From an uncultured Caulobacterales bacterium (GTDB taxonomy: Bacteria > Pseudomonadota > Alphaproteobacteria > Caulobacterales > Caulobacteraceae): 64,000 nucleotides of DNA. Location of the stretch: assembly GCA_903884425.1 (NCBI GenBank), contig CAISEP010000002.1, forward strand, positions 1-64,000, given 5' to 3'. Shown in pieces: positions 8,562-17,996 of this stretch. Positions within the stretch are counted from its first letter, which is position 1. Each line of letters opens with the position of its first letter. A program made the position numbers and the translations under genes. The notes under the pieces are model-generated. The model was not told where the DNA came from. It made no database searches and worked only from the letters and a program-made list of their open reading frames with translations.

Positions 8562-10070
8562 GTGACCCCTGCCGATGACATCACCCCGCCGGTGGCACCC
8601 AGCCTGTCGGCGACCCTCGACCCCGCGGACTGGGGCCCGGTGCGCGACCTCGGCCGCCAGATGGTGGACGACATGGTGCACTATCTGGAAACCGTGCGGG
8701 AGCGCCCCGTCTGGCAGACCGTGCCCGCCGACATCCGGGCCGGGCTCGACGAGCCCCTCCCCCGGGAGGGCCAGCCCCTGGAGGCGGTCTATGACCAGTT
8801 CCGCGCCCAGGTGCTGCCCTATGCCACCGGCAACATCCATCCCCGGTTCTGGGGCTGGGTCATGGGCACGGGCAGCGCCACGGCCATGCTGGCGGAGATG
8901 CTGGCGGCGGGCATGAACAGCCACCTGGCGGGCTATGACCAGTCCGCCACCCTGGTGGAGATGCAGGTCCTGACCTGGCTGAAGGCCCTGATGGGCTTTC
9001 CCGAGGGGGCCAGCGGCGTGCTGGTCAGCGGCGGGACGGCGGCCAATCTCGACGGACTGATGGCCGCCCGGGTGGCCAAGGCGGGCTATGATGTCCGCGA
9101 GGAGGGGGCCTTCGGCGGGCCGCCCCTGACCGTCTATGCCAGCACCGAGACCCACAGCTGGATCTTCAAGGCCTGCGAGGCCATGGGCCTGGGCCGCCGG
9201 GCGGTGCGCTCCATCCCGGTGGATGCGGACTTCCGGATCGACGTGGCCGCCTGCCGCGCCGCCATCGCCGCGGACCGGGCGGCGGGCCTGCGCCCCTTCG
9301 CCATTGTCGGCAATGCGGGGACCGTCAACACCGGGGCAGTGGACGATCTGGTGGCGCTGCGGGCCCTGGCGGACGAGACGGACCTCTGGCTGCATGTGGA
9401 CGGTGCCTTCGGGGCCCTGGCCGCCCTGTCGGACGAGCCGGAGCTGGTGGCGGGGCAGGAACTGGCCGACAGCCTGGCCTTCGACCTGCACAAGTGGGGC
9501 TATCTGCCCTATGAGGTGGGGGTGATCCTGACCCGGTCCGCGGACGCCCAGACCGCCGCCTACAAGGCCCCGGCCACGGCCGTGCCCGCCTATCTGCAGT
9601 CCAGCACCGGCGGCATTTCCACCGGCACCACCTATTTCGCCGACCGGGGCATGGCCCTGTCCCGGGGCTTCAAGGCGCTGAAGGTGTGGATGGCGATGAA
9701 GGAGCAGGGGGTCGCCCGGATCGGCAAGGCCATCCAGGCCAATATCAACCAGGCCCGCTATCTGGGCCGCCAGGTGGAGGCCGACCCGCTGCTGGAGCTG
9801 ATCGCCCCCGTCTCCCTCAATGTCGTGTGCTTCCGCTATCGTCCCGAAGGGATGGAGGCCGAGGCCGTGAATCAGCTGAACCGGCAGATCCTGATCGCCC
9901 TGCAGGAAGAGGGGGTGGCGGTGCCGTCCCAGACGATCCTGGGGGGGCGCTTCGCCATCCGCTGCTGCATGACCAACCATCGCTCCCGCGCCGAGGACTT
10001 CGACATCCTGGTCGCGGCGGTGAGGCGGATCGGCGCGCGCCTGACCGGGGCGGCGGAAGGCTTGCAGTAA
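8562..10070 (+). CDS. PLP-dependent group II decarboxylase (aromatic-L-amino-acid decarboxylase family)
   Basis: The 502-residue product has the hallmark features of the pyridoxal-dependent decarboxylase family: HPRFWGWV near the N-terminus, LVSGGTAANLDGL, the PLP-contacting HVDGAFG, and the Schiff-base Lys in DLHKWGYLPYEVG. Members remove the carboxyl group of aromatic or related amino acids; the substrate here cannot be read from sequence. The GTG at 8562 is chosen because GGAG lies six bases before it; a GTG at 8511 is in frame but has a weaker site. It is divergent from patatin and stands alone. Confidence 0.85.
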   Translation: MTPADDITPPVAPSLSATLDPADWGPVRDLGRQMVDDMVHYLETVRERPVWQTVPADIRAGLDEPLPREGQPLEAVYDQFRAQVLPYATGNIHPRFWGWVMGTGSATAMLAEMLAAGMNSHLAGYDQSATLVEMQVLTWLKALMGFPEGASGVLVSGGTAANLDGLMAARVAKAGYDVREEGAFGGPPLTVYASTETHSWIFKACEAMGLGRRAVRSIPVDADFRIDVAACRAAIAADRAAGLRPFAIVGNAGTVNTGAVDDLVALRALADETDLWLHVDGAFGALAALSDEPELVAGQELADSLAFDLHKWGYLPYEVGVILTRSADAQTAAYKAPATAVPAYLQSSTGGISTGTTYFADRGMALSRGFKALKVWMAMKEQGVARIGKAIQANINQARYLGRQVEADPLLELIAPVSLNVVCFRYRPEGMEAEAVNQLNRQILIALQEEGVAVPSQTILGGRFAIRCCMTNHRSRAEDFDILVAAVRRIGARLTGAAEGLQ

Positions 10071-10143
10071 CAGGTTGTCCGATAGATAGAGGCCCGGGAA
10101 CGGCCCCCTCCCCGGTGCCGTCTGCCTGCTGGAGCGCCCTGCC

Positions 10144-11799
10144 GTGTCATTGCCCCCTCCCCTGACGCGCCTCGTCCTTCTGGTCGCCGCGGGCCTGATG
10201 CTGAGCGGCCTGGCCAGCTGCGCCTCAGGTCCCCCGCCAAGGGACCTGGCGGTGGCGTCCGCGCCTGCACCCGCGCCGGAAAGCGTGGTGACGCTGGGGG
10301 CCGCGATCCCGTTCAAGCAGTTGCAGCAGGCGGTCGCCACCTATCTGCCGCCGTCCATTCCGGTGAGCGGGCGGGGGTCCCTCATGTGCGCCCCGGTGCC
10401 CACGGCGACGGGGGCCCGGATCGAGAACCGGCAGACCTGCGTCAATGTCCCCTATTGCGACGCCAAGGGCTGCGGCACGCGGCCGCAGTGCGCCACCCTG
10501 CCCGTCCCGATACCCCCCAGCCTCGGCACCACCCAGATGTGCACCAACTTCGCCTGGGAGGGCACCATCTCGCCGGAGGGGCCGATCACCTTCGCCCGCA
10601 ACGGCGATGCCCTGCATGTGGAGATGCCCGTGCGGGTGGACGGCCACGCCATCGTCGCCGGGGACCTGCCCAAGGTGCTGCCCGCCAATGCCGAGCCGTT
10701 CCAGGCCCACCTGGTGCCCGGCGCGGACATCCGCTTCGACGTGGACGCCAACTGGTGCCCGGTGCTCGACGCGACCCCCACCCAGCGCTGGGTGACCAGC
10801 GCCACGGTGGAGGTGATCCCCCGTACCTGCACGACCCTCAATCTCGGCCCCCTGGGTCAGCATCCCCTCTGTGCCGGGCCGGCCAATATCGACCTGACCG
10901 GGGCCGCCAATGCCAAGATCGCCGCCACCCAGGCCGACATCCTCAAGGGAGTCCGCGCGGCCATGGGCTGCGACAAGGTCCGGTCGCAGCTGGCGGCGGT
11001 CTGGCGGTCCAATGCCATACCGGTGGGAGATGCCGGTGGGCCCAAGGCCTATCTGAACATGACCCCGGTCACGGCCAGCCTGTCGAAGATGATCGTGGAG
11101 CAGAACCAGGTGCGGATCGTGGCCCAGATGGCCGTGCGCACGGCCCTGTCGCCCACCCCGGGACCGGACGCGCCCCTGCCCCTGCCCCCCCTCGGGCGGA
11201 CCGTCGCGCCGGACGGCGGCCTCGACCTCGACATCCAGACGGCGGTGTCCTTCCCGGTGCTGAAGGCGGCCCTGACCAGCGCCATGGTGGGCAAGACCTT
11301 CACCCAGCACAGCCTGGCCGGGGATGCGGTGGTGCGGATCGACGATGCGGACATCTATCCCTCGGACGGACACGTGGCCGTCGGCCTGAAGGTCGCCGCG
11401 CGGTTTCCGGGCAAGGTGCTGAACGGATCGGGCTGGATCTACCTGCGCGGACGCCCCGTGGCGCTCGGCGATGGCAAGTCCCTGCGGATCGAGGACATGG
11501 ACTATGCGGTCTCCCTCGACAACACCTTCATCCGCCTGGTGGTGGCAACCTTCCACGGGCCGATCCTGGCGGAGCTGAACCAGCACGCGTCCTTCGACCT
11601 CACCGACGGGATCGCGGCGGCGGCGGCGCAGATCTCGTCTGGGATCAACAGCGCCAACCTGTCCGGCATCACCCTGTCCGCCGAGCGGCCGAGCATTTCG
11701 CTGAAGGGGATTTCCCTGAATGCCGACAGCCTGGTGGCCAATGCCCAGGTCCGGGTTCCCCTGTCGATCCAGCTGGTCAAGGGCGTGGCCCAGCCCTGA
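10144..11799 (+). CDS. DUF4403-type lipoprotein
   Basis: A 551-residue protein with a lipoprotein signal peptide (hydrophobic stretch ending LASCA, Cys at about residue 26). The rest is beta-rich, with repeated segments on the pattern of hydrophobic strand followed by basic residue, and a Cys-rich insert around residues 90-135. Overall it resembles the DUF4403 family of uncharacterised envelope proteins; lipid binding is sometimes suggested for such folds but nothing here proves it. GTG start; a GGAG lies about nine bases upstream. No operon partner. Confidence 0.6.
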   Translation: MSLPPPLTRLVLLVAAGLMLSGLASCASGPPPRDLAVASAPAPAPESVVTLGAAIPFKQLQQAVATYLPPSIPVSGRGSLMCAPVPTATGARIENRQTCVNVPYCDAKGCGTRPQCATLPVPIPPSLGTTQMCTNFAWEGTISPEGPITFARNGDALHVEMPVRVDGHAIVAGDLPKVLPANAEPFQAHLVPGADIRFDVDANWCPVLDATPTQRWVTSATVEVIPRTCTTLNLGPLGQHPLCAGPANIDLTGAANAKIAATQADILKGVRAAMGCDKVRSQLAAVWRSNAIPVGDAGGPKAYLNMTPVTASLSKMIVEQNQVRIVAQMAVRTALSPTPGPDAPLPLPPLGRTVAPDGGLDLDIQTAVSFPVLKAALTSAMVGKTFTQHSLAGDAVVRIDDADIYPSDGHVAVGLKVAARFPGKVLNGSGWIYLRGRPVALGDGKSLRIEDMDYAVSLDNTFIRLVVATFHGPILAELNQHASFDLTDGIAAAAAQISSGINSANLSGITLSAERPSISLKGISLNADSLVANAQVRVPLSIQLVKGVAQP

Positions 11800-11824
11800 C
11801 GGGCCGGGGCCCGGGCCCACGCCG

Positions 11825-12139
11825 TCAAAGCTCGCAGATGATCCGCTCGAGCCCGGCATCGCTGCGCCGATAGCCGCGACGGGGGGCAGCGGAATGGACG
11901 GCGGTCAGGGTGGCGGTGTCCGGCTCGTCCAGCCGCAGGAGCTTCCAGCCCGTCCGCTCCCCCCGGGCCGCGCCGCCGGTCAGCTGCCAGACCCGCGCCA
12001 CCGGATGGCCGATGGCGGTCCAGCCCACGGCATGGACCTCCACCTCCCGGGTGAACAGGCCGTAGTTCAGTTCGATCACCCTGTGGCTCTGCAGGGCCTC
12101 GCAGCAGATGGCGATCACGCGGGTCCTCTCGTGCGGCAT
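11825..12139 (-). CDS. Small WYL-like domain protein
   Basis: A 104-residue protein. Residues 10-100 (RVIELNYG, HAVGWTAIG, QLTGG, GWKLLRLDE, PRRGYRRSD) resemble the small stand-alone relatives of WYL domains, where such proteins lack a DNA-binding part. WYL domains bind nucleotides or nucleic acid in regulators of phage defence and stress; role here unknown. Starts at the ATG 12139 where the domain begins; a terminator-like hairpin stands 34 bases upstream. Confidence 0.6.
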   Translation of the reverse strand: MPHERTRVIAICCEALQSHRVIELNYGLFTREVEVHAVGWTAIGHPVARVWQLTGGAARGERTGWKLLRLDEPDTATLTAVHSAAPRRGYRRSDAGLERIICEL

Positions 12140-12172
12140 GACAGGGGCTCGCGGCCGGTGGGGAAACGGAAA

Positions 12173-12204
12173 GGCCCGCACAGCGGGGGAAAACTGTACG
12201 GGCC
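12173..12204 (-). terminator. Intrinsic terminator, minus strand
   Basis: Arms GGCCCG/CGGGCC plus inner ACAG/CTGT (one mismatch between) form a 10-pair stem around a 10-base loop. On the minus strand it is followed by TTTCCGTTT. It would end a transcript coming from the 42-residue peptide gene. Confidence 0.5.
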
Positions 12205-12455
12205 GATCGTTTCAGGCTTGGCAACAAGGTGTCGGCCGGCCGGGACACGGTCCCAAGGGGCTGAGGGGGGCATTCAGGGCTTGAAACGTTTCGTGCCCGG
12301 CCAACCGACAATGAGACTATCGCCAGCCAAACAGGCCGCAGCGGGACGCAAAAGAGGTCCTTTCAAGGCGGATTGAGCCCGACATGCCGCAATCGGCGGC
12401 TCTGTGGCTTTCCTGCGACAGCCCTACCCGTGGGAGGGGGCGCGCGCACGTCCGC
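12205..12455. other. Unexplained 251-base stretch downstream of small peptide gene
   Basis: No convincing coding frame on either strand. It lies between a short membrane-peptide gene and an intrinsic terminator, so on the minus strand it should be transcribed as a long 3' untranslated region or as a separate small RNA. Contains a small GGGAC-ACG-GTCCC hairpin near 12243. It does not match a tmRNA, RNase P or SRP RNA signature that I can recognise. Confidence 0.35.
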
Positions 12456-12584
12456 CTAGTCCTTCGAATCCGGACGGCGGCGGCCCTTGAGCAGCACAAC
12501 GGCGAAGACCAACACCACCATGCAGAAGCCGATGGGGGCACCGACGGGAACACCGGCAAACAGGTTGGAAGGCGGGCTGACCAT
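12456..12584 (-). CDS. 42-residue single-helix membrane peptide
   Basis: Seen: ATG preceded by GGAGAG with four bases between, 42 codons, then TAG. The product has a short polar N-terminus, one hydrophobic helix (about residues 14-32) and a basic tail beginning KGRRRP, the pattern of a small inner-membrane protein with cytosolic C-terminus. Function unknown; small subunits of respiratory complexes (CydX-like) or membrane stress peptides have this shape. Support comes from the good ribosome site, the hydrophobic profile and the absence of any other gene in the gap. Confidence 0.55.
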   Translation of the reverse strand: MVSPPSNLFAGVPVGAPIGFCMVVLVFAVVLLKGRRRPDSKD

Positions 12585-12724
12585 GGCACTCTCCGTGGGC
12601 GACAGGCCCCTATATCGGATGTCCGGCCCGTCCGCGCCACTGCCGGCGGCGGCCGGGGCTGGCGAAGGGGCCGGGGTGTGTGCTTAATTCACCGATGACT
12701 TGCCGTTGATCGGGGGATTTCCAG

Positions 12725-14692
12725 TTGCATCATCCAAATTCGGGGACCGCCGTGGCGGCACTCCTCGCCGGTCTGTTGCTGTCCGGAACCGCCGCCGCCG
12801 CCGTGGAGAGCAGCGGGTCGAGCCCGTCCCCCGGTCCGATGCCCATGCCGCTGCCCGCCGCCGTCCCCGCCCCGCGGGACCTGCCCTATCCCGGCGTGCT
12901 GGAGGTGGAGGTGGACGCCACGGACCTGACCCACGGTATCTTCACCGTGCGGGAGACCGTGCCCCTGGCGGCCCCGGGTCCGGTGGTGCTGACCTATCCC
13001 CGCTGGCTGCCGGGCAACCACGCCCCCTCCGGCCCCATCGACAAGCTGGGGGGGCTCGAGATCACCGCCGACGGCAAGCCGGTGGAATGGACCCGGGACC
13101 CGGTGGACGTGTTCGCCTTCCACGTGACCCCTCCGGCTGGCACCAAGGCGTTGCAGCTGCACTTCCAGTTCCTGTCGCCGGTCTCCACCCGGGAGGGTCG
13201 GGTGGTGATGACGCCGGAAATGCTGAACGCCCAGTGGAACGCGCTGGCCCTCTATCCCGCCGGATGGTTCACCCGGGACATTCCTGTGAAGGCCGCCATC
13301 CGCCTGCCCGACGGCTGGAAGTACGCCACCGCCCTTGAGACGGAGCGGGAGACCGGCGCCACGGTCCAGTTCCGCCAGACCAGCTTCGAGACCTTCGTCG
13401 ACAGCCCCCTGATCGCCGGACGCTATTACCGGCAGGTGGAGCTGGATCCCGGCGGGCCGGTGCCCGTGCGCCTGGACGTGATCGCCGACCGGGCCGACGA
13501 ACTGGAGATGACGCCGGAGCAGATCGCGCCGCACAAGGAGCTGGTGCAGCAGGCCTACCGCCTGTTCGGCTCGCACCACTACGACCACTACGATTTCCTC
13601 CTGTCCCTGTCCGACAAGATGGGCGGCAACGGGCTGGAGCATCACCAGTCGTCCGAGGACGGCACCACGCCCAAGTACTTCGCCGACTGGGACAAGACCG
13701 CGGCGGGCCGGGACCTGCTGGCCCACGAATTCACCCACTCCTGGAACGGCAAGTTCCGCCGTCCGGCGGACCTTTGGACCCCCACCTTCAACGTGCCCAT
13801 GCGCGGCAGCCTGCTGTGGGTCTACGAGGGCCAGACCCAGTACTGGGGCTATGTGCTGGCCGCCCGCTCCGGCCTTCTGACCCGCCAGCAGGCCCTGGAC
13901 GCCATCGCCATGACCGCCGCCGTCTATGACGCCCGGATCGGCCGCAGCTGGCGGGCCATGGAGGACACCACCAACGACCCGATCATCGCCCAGCGCCGCC
14001 CCCTGTCCTGGCTGAGCTGGCAGCGGAGCGAGGACTATTATTCCGAAGGCCAGCTGATCTGGCTGGATGCCGACACCCTGATCCGCCAACGGTCCGGGGG
14101 AAAGCGCTCGCTGGATGACTTCGCCCGGGCCTTCTTCGGCGTGAACGACGCCAGCCACGTACCGGCCACCTACGATTTCGACACGGTGGTGCGGACCCTG
14201 AACGGGGTTGAGGCCTATGACTGGGCGGGCTTCCTGAACAGCCGCCTGTCCGGCCACGGCCCCGGCGCGCCGCTGGACGGCATCACCCGCGGGGGCTACC
14301 GGCTGGTCTTCACCCCGTCCGCGACGGAGTTCTTCCGCACCGCCGAGGCCCGTCGCAAGGTCACCGACCTGACCTTCTCCCTCGGCCTGTCGGTGAACCG
14401 GGACGGCCAGATCGGCGAGGTCGTCTGGGACGGTCCCGCCTTCCGCGCCGGACTGACCGCCGACACCCAGATCGTCGCGGTGAACGGCCTGACCTACAAT
14501 GCCGAGGACCTGAAGGATGCCGTGCGCCTGGCCAAGGGGACGGGCCCGGCGGTGGAGCTGCTGGTGAAGATCAACGATCATTACCGCACCGTCCGGATCG
14601 ACTATCACGAGGGGCTCCGCTATCCGCGCCTCGAGAAGATCGTGCCCGGGGATGCCGCCCTCGACGCCATCCTCGCGCCGCGGCGGAAATAG
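12725..14692 (+). CDS. M61-family metallopeptidase with PDZ domain (exported)
   Basis: A 655-residue peptidase of the glycyl aminopeptidase (M61) family. It has a signal peptide, an N-terminal beta-rich domain, the zinc site HEFTH at about residues 334-338 in the family context HEFTHSWNGKFRRP, the distal Glu segment LLWVYEGQTQYWG, and a C-terminal PDZ domain (about residues 555-635). Likely periplasmic peptide trimming. Start is uncertain: TTG at 12725 has GGGGGA seven bases before it and gives MHHPNS; GTG at 12752 with GGGGA is also possible and still leaves a signal peptide. Followed by a strong terminator. Confidence 0.9.
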   Translation: MHHPNSGTAVAALLAGLLLSGTAAAAVESSGSSPSPGPMPMPLPAAVPAPRDLPYPGVLEVEVDATDLTHGIFTVRETVPLAAPGPVVLTYPRWLPGNHAPSGPIDKLGGLEITADGKPVEWTRDPVDVFAFHVTPPAGTKALQLHFQFLSPVSTREGRVVMTPEMLNAQWNALALYPAGWFTRDIPVKAAIRLPDGWKYATALETERETGATVQFRQTSFETFVDSPLIAGRYYRQVELDPGGPVPVRLDVIADRADELEMTPEQIAPHKELVQQAYRLFGSHHYDHYDFLLSLSDKMGGNGLEHHQSSEDGTTPKYFADWDKTAAGRDLLAHEFTHSWNGKFRRPADLWTPTFNVPMRGSLLWVYEGQTQYWGYVLAARSGLLTRQQALDAIAMTAAVYDARIGRSWRAMEDTTNDPIIAQRRPLSWLSWQRSEDYYSEGQLIWLDADTLIRQRSGGKRSLDDFARAFFGVNDASHVPATYDFDTVVRTLNGVEAYDWAGFLNSRLSGHGPGAPLDGITRGGYRLVFTPSATEFFRTAEARRKVTDLTFSLGLSVNRDGQIGEVVWDGPAFRAGLTADTQIVAVNGLTYNAEDLKDAVRLAKGTGPAVELLVKINDHYRTVRIDYHEGLRYPRLEKIVPGDAALDAILAPRRK

Positions 14693-14737
14693 GCAGAACT
14701 GCCCCCGGGCCACCCGGGCAGCATGTCCTCTCGGAAC

Positions 14738-14769
14738 GCCCATGGCCCGCCCGCGCCATGGGCATTTTT
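14738..14769 (+). terminator. Intrinsic terminator after M61 peptidase gene
   Basis: A 9-base-pair stem (GCCCATGGC at 14738-14746, GCCATGGGC at 14755-14763), 8-base loop, immediately followed by ATTTTT. Classic Rho-independent terminator 45 bases after the stop. Confidence 0.85.
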
Positions 14770-15239
14770 CCCGTCTGCCCCGGCAAAACTGCCTGAAAAT
14801 TGATCAGAACCGTCGCGAATCCGTCGCGATCGGCCTCCGGACTTGTCGCAAGCCGTCCAGTTGCCTTTTTCCTGCCCCCGATCTGAGGGTCGCGTGCCGA
14901 CCCGTCTGGCCGGTGACGGAATTGCGTCAATTCGGGAATTGAAAGTCGAAACCGCCTCCCGCTTGACGCACCGCGCAAAATCCATCCATCTCGACTAGCG
15001 GACGGACCACAATCTGACGTCATCACGCGTGAAGCAAAATAAACATGCCGCCTCATCGAGCCGCCAATAGCGCGACCGGGGCCGCCAAGCCGACCGACTG
15101 TTGTATCAATACATCAGCCTGAGCGGATTAACCAAACTGAATGCCATTCACCAAAATCTCGTGCCGCGCTCGCGCGTCGGGCGGGTACAACACGGCTTCA
15201 GGATTCCGAACTGAAATGACAGCCAAGAGGGTTTACTCG
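14770..15239. other. Upstream region of TonB receptor, no gene seen
   Basis: A 470-base non-coding region with lower GC than its surroundings, as usual ahead of TonB receptors. It holds a perfect 10-base palindrome TCACGCGTGA (15023-15032) and a TGTAT-CA-ATACA inverted repeat (15103-15114), both possible operators. I looked for cobalamin and other riboswitch signatures and saw none. Confidence 0.4.
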
Positions 15240-17825
15240 ATGAAGAAATTTGCAGGGGTCTCCACGATTGCCCTGGCAGCGGCGATGGTGGCGACGGGCG
15301 TGCAGGCGGCAGATGCCCCGGCCGCGCCGACGGATGTGTCCGCCGTCATCGTCACCGGCACCCGCGTGACCGGCGTGAAGGCCGCCGACAGCGCCGCGCC
15401 GATCCAGGTGGTCGGCTCCGAAGCCCTGAAGCGGGTCGGCCAGCCGGACCTGATGCAGGCCCTGTCCCAGACCCTGCCCTCGTTCAACGCCCAGGGCTAC
15501 GGCGCGGACACCGCGGCGCTGACCCTGTCGGCGGCGCTGCGCGGCCTGAACCCCAATGACACGCTGGTCCTGGTCAACGGCAAGCGTCGCCACACCACGG
15601 CCAACCTCGCCGTCGACACGGGCAGCGCCTATCAGGGCGCGGCGACCACGGACCTCAGCTTCATCCCCGTCGGGGCCATCGACCACATCGAAGTGCTGCA
15701 GGACGGCGCCGCCGCCCAGTACGGCACGGACGCCATCGCCGGCGTGGTCAACATCATCCTGAAGAAGAGCGCGTCCGGCGGCAGCTTCACGGCCACGGGC
15801 GGCCAGTATTTCGAGAGCGACGGCAAGACCGCCGCGGCCAGCCTGAACCAGGGCTTCGACCTGGGCGGCAAGGGCTTCGTCAACGTGACCCTCGACGGCA
15901 AGTTCCACGGCTTCAGCCGCCAGGGCGGGGCCGACGCCCGCTTCTTCAACCCGAACGGCACCCTGCGGACCGACCTGAACGACCCGAGCGCGGAATTCGG
16001 CCCGGTCCAGGGCCCGCTGGTGGCTGCCGGCGTGCAGAAGACCCCTGGCTCGCCCAACATCAACAACATCTACGGCGACCCGAGCTACCGGATCTACAAC
16101 CTGTTCTTCAACTCGGGCTATGACTTCAGCCCGACCCTGTCCGGCTATGCCTTCGGCAACGTGAGCCACCGGACCGCCTCTGCCTTCGAGAACTACCGCA
16201 ACCCGGTGAAGGTCAGCGGCGTGACCAGCGGCGGCACCACCGTCTATCCGCTGCCCCTGGGCTTCAGCCCGCGGGAAGGCATCTTCGAGGATGACTACTC
16301 CTTCACCGCCGGCCTGAAGGGCGTCGTCAGCGGCTGGAACTGGGACCTCTCCACCACCTATGGCCGCGACCATGACGGGGTCGAGACCCTGAACTCGGCC
16401 AATGCCGACCTGTTCCCGGTGCTGCAGGCCGCCTCGGCCACGCCGCTGGCCCCCCAGCGCAACTTCCGTGACGGCTCCTTCACCACCAGCCAGTGGACCA
16501 ACACCCTGGACATCGACCGGTCCTTCGACGTGGGTCTGGCCTCGCCGCTGAACGTGGCCCTGGGCATCGAGACCCGCCACGAGGAATTCGGCATCACCGC
16601 GGGTGAACCGAACTCCTATTATGGTGCAGGGGCCCAGTCGTTCCCGGGCTACCAGCCCAGCGATGCCGGCAATCACACCCGGGACAATCTGGGCGTCTAT
16701 GCCGACCTGGCCGCCAACCCGGTGAAGGAACTGCACCTCGACGCCGCCGTGCGCTTCGAGCACTACAGCGACTTCGCCGATACCACGGTGGGCAAGCTGA
16801 CGGGCCGCTACGACTTCAACCCGTCCTTCGCCCTGCGCGGCACGGTGTCCACCGGTCTGCGGGCCCCGACCCTGGCCGAGGAGTTCTATTCGGGCACCAA
16901 CGTGGCCCCGAACTTCGCCTTCGTGCAGCTGCCGCCCAACTCCGCGGCCGCCAAGGTGGCGGGCTTCAACCCGCTGCAGCCGGAAAAGTCGACCAACTTC
17001 AGCGGCGGCTTCGTGGCGCACCTGTTCGACGGCCTGCAGGTCACCCTCGATGCCTATGACATCAAGATCAAGAAGCGCATCGTCGGCAGCGGCAACCTGG
17101 TCGGGCTGAGCGGGACCGTCGTGTCCCAGCCGGTGCTCGACGCCATCTCCAACCACCTGAACGGCGGCAAGCTGGATTCCGGCATCACCTATGCCGGCAT
17201 CAACCTGTTCACCAACGGCGTGGACACGGAGACCAAGGGCCTCGAGCTGACGGCGAACTACGCGTCGGACTTCGGGGACCTGGGGCATGTGGACTGGTCG
17301 CTGGGCCTGAACCTGAACGACACGTCCATCACCAAGTCCTATCCGCTGCCGTCGGTGGACGTGAACGTGGGCTATGGCCAGACCGCGATCCTGACGCCCA
17401 ACGCCGTCAGCATCCTGACCAAGGCCACGCCAAAGGAAAAGATCGTCGCCGGTGCCTACTGGTCCCGGGGACAATGGTCGGTGACCCTGCGGGAGACGGT
17501 CTATGGCCCGACCTCGGCCCTCTACAGCTTCAATACCCTGGGCAGCGGGCCCGGCACCACGGACCTGCGGGTGCCGACCACCGGCATCACGGACATCGAC
17601 GTGACCTACAAGGTCTCGAGCGCGATCCGCATCAGCCTCGGCGCGAACAATGCCTTCGACAAGAAGCCGCCGAGCATGCCGACCCTCTACGATCCGGGCT
17701 CCGGTGCCGCCGGTGCCTATCGCTCGGCGGACGGCAACAGCAACGTCTACAACGAACCGGCGGGCTTCTCGCCCTACGGGATCAACGGCGGCTACTACTA
17801 TGGCCGCGTGACCTACAGCTGGTAG
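15240..17825 (+). CDS. TonB-dependent outer-membrane receptor
   Basis: An 861-residue protein: signal peptide (MKKFAGVSTIALAAAM, cleavage near VQAADA), a TonB-box-like VIVTGTR soon after, a plug domain with the signature GAAAQYGTDAIAGVVNIILKK, and a beta-barrel ending in an aromatic residue (VTYSW). The barrel is of the iron-independent, carbohydrate or small-organic type common in Caulobacterales and sphingomonads; the ligand is not known. AGAGGG precedes the ATG at 15240 by eight bases. It is followed on the same strand by a TPR sulfotransferase, a recurring pair in these bacteria. Confidence 0.92.
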   Translation: MKKFAGVSTIALAAAMVATGVQAADAPAAPTDVSAVIVTGTRVTGVKAADSAAPIQVVGSEALKRVGQPDLMQALSQTLPSFNAQGYGADTAALTLSAALRGLNPNDTLVLVNGKRRHTTANLAVDTGSAYQGAATTDLSFIPVGAIDHIEVLQDGAAAQYGTDAIAGVVNIILKKSASGGSFTATGGQYFESDGKTAAASLNQGFDLGGKGFVNVTLDGKFHGFSRQGGADARFFNPNGTLRTDLNDPSAEFGPVQGPLVAAGVQKTPGSPNINNIYGDPSYRIYNLFFNSGYDFSPTLSGYAFGNVSHRTASAFENYRNPVKVSGVTSGGTTVYPLPLGFSPREGIFEDDYSFTAGLKGVVSGWNWDLSTTYGRDHDGVETLNSANADLFPVLQAASATPLAPQRNFRDGSFTTSQWTNTLDIDRSFDVGLASPLNVALGIETRHEEFGITAGEPNSYYGAGAQSFPGYQPSDAGNHTRDNLGVYADLAANPVKELHLDAAVRFEHYSDFADTTVGKLTGRYDFNPSFALRGTVSTGLRAPTLAEEFYSGTNVAPNFAFVQLPPNSAAAKVAGFNPLQPEKSTNFSGGFVAHLFDGLQVTLDAYDIKIKKRIVGSGNLVGLSGTVVSQPVLDAISNHLNGGKLDSGITYAGINLFTNGVDTETKGLELTANYASDFGDLGHVDWSLGLNLNDTSITKSYPLPSVDVNVGYGQTAILTPNAVSILTKATPKEKIVAGAYWSRGQWSVTLRETVYGPTSALYSFNTLGSGPGTTDLRVPTTGITDIDVTYKVSSAIRISLGANNAFDKKPPSMPTLYDPGSGAAGAYRSADGNSNVYNEPAGFSPYGINGGYYYGRVTYSW

Positions 17826-17833
17826 GGCACGGG

Positions 17834-17877
17834 CCCGGCCGGGCGAAGGTCCGGCCGGGTGGCCTCATCGGGCCACC
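17834..17877 (+). terminator. Tandem GC-rich hairpins after TonB receptor
   Basis: Two consecutive stems: 17834-17859 (9 pairs, CCCGGCCGG with its complement) and 17858-17877 (GGTGGCC with GGCCACC). No T-run, so termination is possible but unproven. A further GGGGAGC/GCTCCCC hairpin lies at 17927-17945 before the next gene. Confidence 0.35.
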
Positions 17878-17996
17878 GAACTGGAACCTGCCGATGGCGG
17901 GCGCCTGTCGAAGATCGGGGAGCGCAGAGCTCCCCGTCCCTTCCCCGGGCGTCCGCCATCTGCTTTCATGACCTGTCTCCCGCAAAGTCCCGACCC

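Noticed and set aside
12205-12455. 6S RNA, tmRNA or SRP RNA
   Set aside because: No recognisable conserved sequence or end pairing; kept only as an unexplained transcribed stretch.
14770-15239. Cobalamin or other riboswitch before the TonB receptor
   Set aside because: No B12-box or comparable conserved word was found.
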